Origin: Bacillota bacterium
Lineage (GTDB): Bacteria; Bacillota_I; Bacilli_A; RF39; UBA660
Direction of reading: 5' to 3'
DNA length: 64,000 nucleotides
Assembly (NCBI GenBank): GCA_015059305.1
Contig: SVAQ01000001.1
Location: forward strand, 124,001-188,000
Shown: positions 63,560-64,000 of the stretch, in pieces
Layout: every line of letters starts with the position of its first letter
Numbering within the stretch: position 1 is the first letter of the stretch
The notes under the pieces: generated by a model
Told to the model about the DNA's origin: nothing
Database searches by the model: none
Seen by the model: the letters and a program-made list of their open reading frames with translations, nothing else
Translations under genes and position numbers: made by a program

Positions 63560-64000
63560 TATTTATTACCTTCTTCGTTAATTTGAGATAAAGTTTTAAT
63601 TTCAATATGATAGTGAGTTAAACGACTAGCAAGTTTTATGTTACTTCCTTTTTTACCAATTGCTAGTGATAAATTATCATCAGTTACAATTGCTAATGCT
63701 TCTTTCTTTTCTGGATCAAGAATATTTACAATTACATCTTTAGCAGGAGCTAATGAATTTTTAATAAATTCTTCTTCATTTTCAGAGTATACTACTAAGT
63801 CAATTCTTTCTTGACCAAGTTCTTTTAAGATACCTGCAATACGTGACCCTCTTTCACCAATACAAGCTCCGATAGGATCAATCTTTTCACTATTAGAGAA
63901 TACGGCTACTTTACATCTTATTCCAGCTTCCCTTACTACTTGATAAATTTCAATTGTTCCATTAATAATTTCTGGAATTTCTTGTTCAAATAATCTTTTT
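63559..64000 (-). CDS. nusA: Transcription termination/antitermination protein NusA (partial)
   Basis: The C-terminal 146 residues run off the window edge. KH-domain motifs are visible: GACIGERGSRIAGILKELG (first KH) and LAIGKKGSNIKLASRL (second). EKIDLVVYS-type segments (ERIDLVVYSENEEEFI) lie between. NusA binds RNA polymerase and nascent RNA. It is the first gene seen of the operon nusA-rnpM-deaminase-infB-rbfA-unknown-truB. The acidic repeats of some NusA proteins are absent. Confidence 0.92.
   Translation of the reverse strand, partial: KRLFEQEIPEIINGTIEIYQVVREAGIRCKVAVFSNSEKIDPIGACIGERGSRIAGILKELGQERIDLVVYSENEEEFIKNSLAPAKDVIVNILDPEKKEALAIVTDDNLSLAIGKKGSNIKLASRLTHYHIEIKTLSQINEEGNK

Overview
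The window is AT-rich, gene-dense DNA from a low-GC Gram-positive bacterium. Supporting evidence is T-box leaders before two aminoacyl-tRNA synthetase units, a LysS of the class II type, sortase, a firmicute-type type VII secretion (ESX/Yuk) locus, strong AGGAGG/GGTGAT ribosome-binding sites and TTGNNN-17-TATAAT promoters. Spore-associated families occur (a CotY/CotZ-like protein, YlbD and YlbE, and a BclA-like collagen protein), so it probably descends from an endospore former. An uncultured gut Bacilli/Erysipelotrichia-like or RF39-like lineage would fit, but that placement is inference. TGA works as a stop (for example in nfo and the PBP gene) and Trp is TGG, so the standard code is used. 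No rRNA, tRNA, insertion sequence or CRISPR array was recognised.

Layout. 1-9.4 kb: end of a Fic-like gene, a calcium-type P-ATPase, a nucleoside hydrolase, a Clp ATPase with a decayed second half, a DcuC/YfcC-like transporter and lysS. 8.8-13.3 kb: cell-surface genes, namely a membrane-tailed secreted protein with an NPPTG motif, a class B-like sortase with an unusual cytoplasmic N-terminal region, a SunS-like glycosyltransferase and a collagen-like protein. 13.4-23.2 kb: the type VII secretion locus, with DUF4176 protein, a 785-residue LXG-like effector candidate carrying a long Asp/Pro repeat, a small helical partner, two WXG100 proteins, a YukD/EsaB ubiquitin-like protein, EssC, and a single-pass Ig-like membrane protein. 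EsaA, EssA and EssB are not recognisable. 23.3-35 kb: short AlaRS under a tRNA-Ala T-box, YihY, a degenerate GGDEF receptor, ligA, a sugar nucleotidyltransferase, pcrA, an SH3 protein and a CotZ-like protein.

35.96-41.33 kb: a 5.3 kb integrated element bounded by a 26-bp direct repeat. It sits in the 3' end and terminator of a small membrane-tethered PTS EIIB-like gene. It carries a tyrosine integrase with flanking arm-type repeats, an excisionase-like gene, a possible small HUH protein, an XRE repressor and unknown membrane proteins.

41.3-64 kb: housekeeping DNA. It holds a methionine-gamma-lyase-like enzyme, an SDR, RodA/FtsW, tyrS behind a very short T-box-like leader, efp-rpmG, a class B PBP, endonuclease IV, a prepilin, ylbE-ylbD, parE-parC, a duplicated-domain lipoprotein, and the nusA-rnpM-(deaminase)-infB-rbfA-(unknown)-truB translation operon. 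The type VII locus, with its reduced gene set, new membrane protein, strand-specific RNA hairpin and repeat-bearing effector, is the best candidate for a poorly described system.
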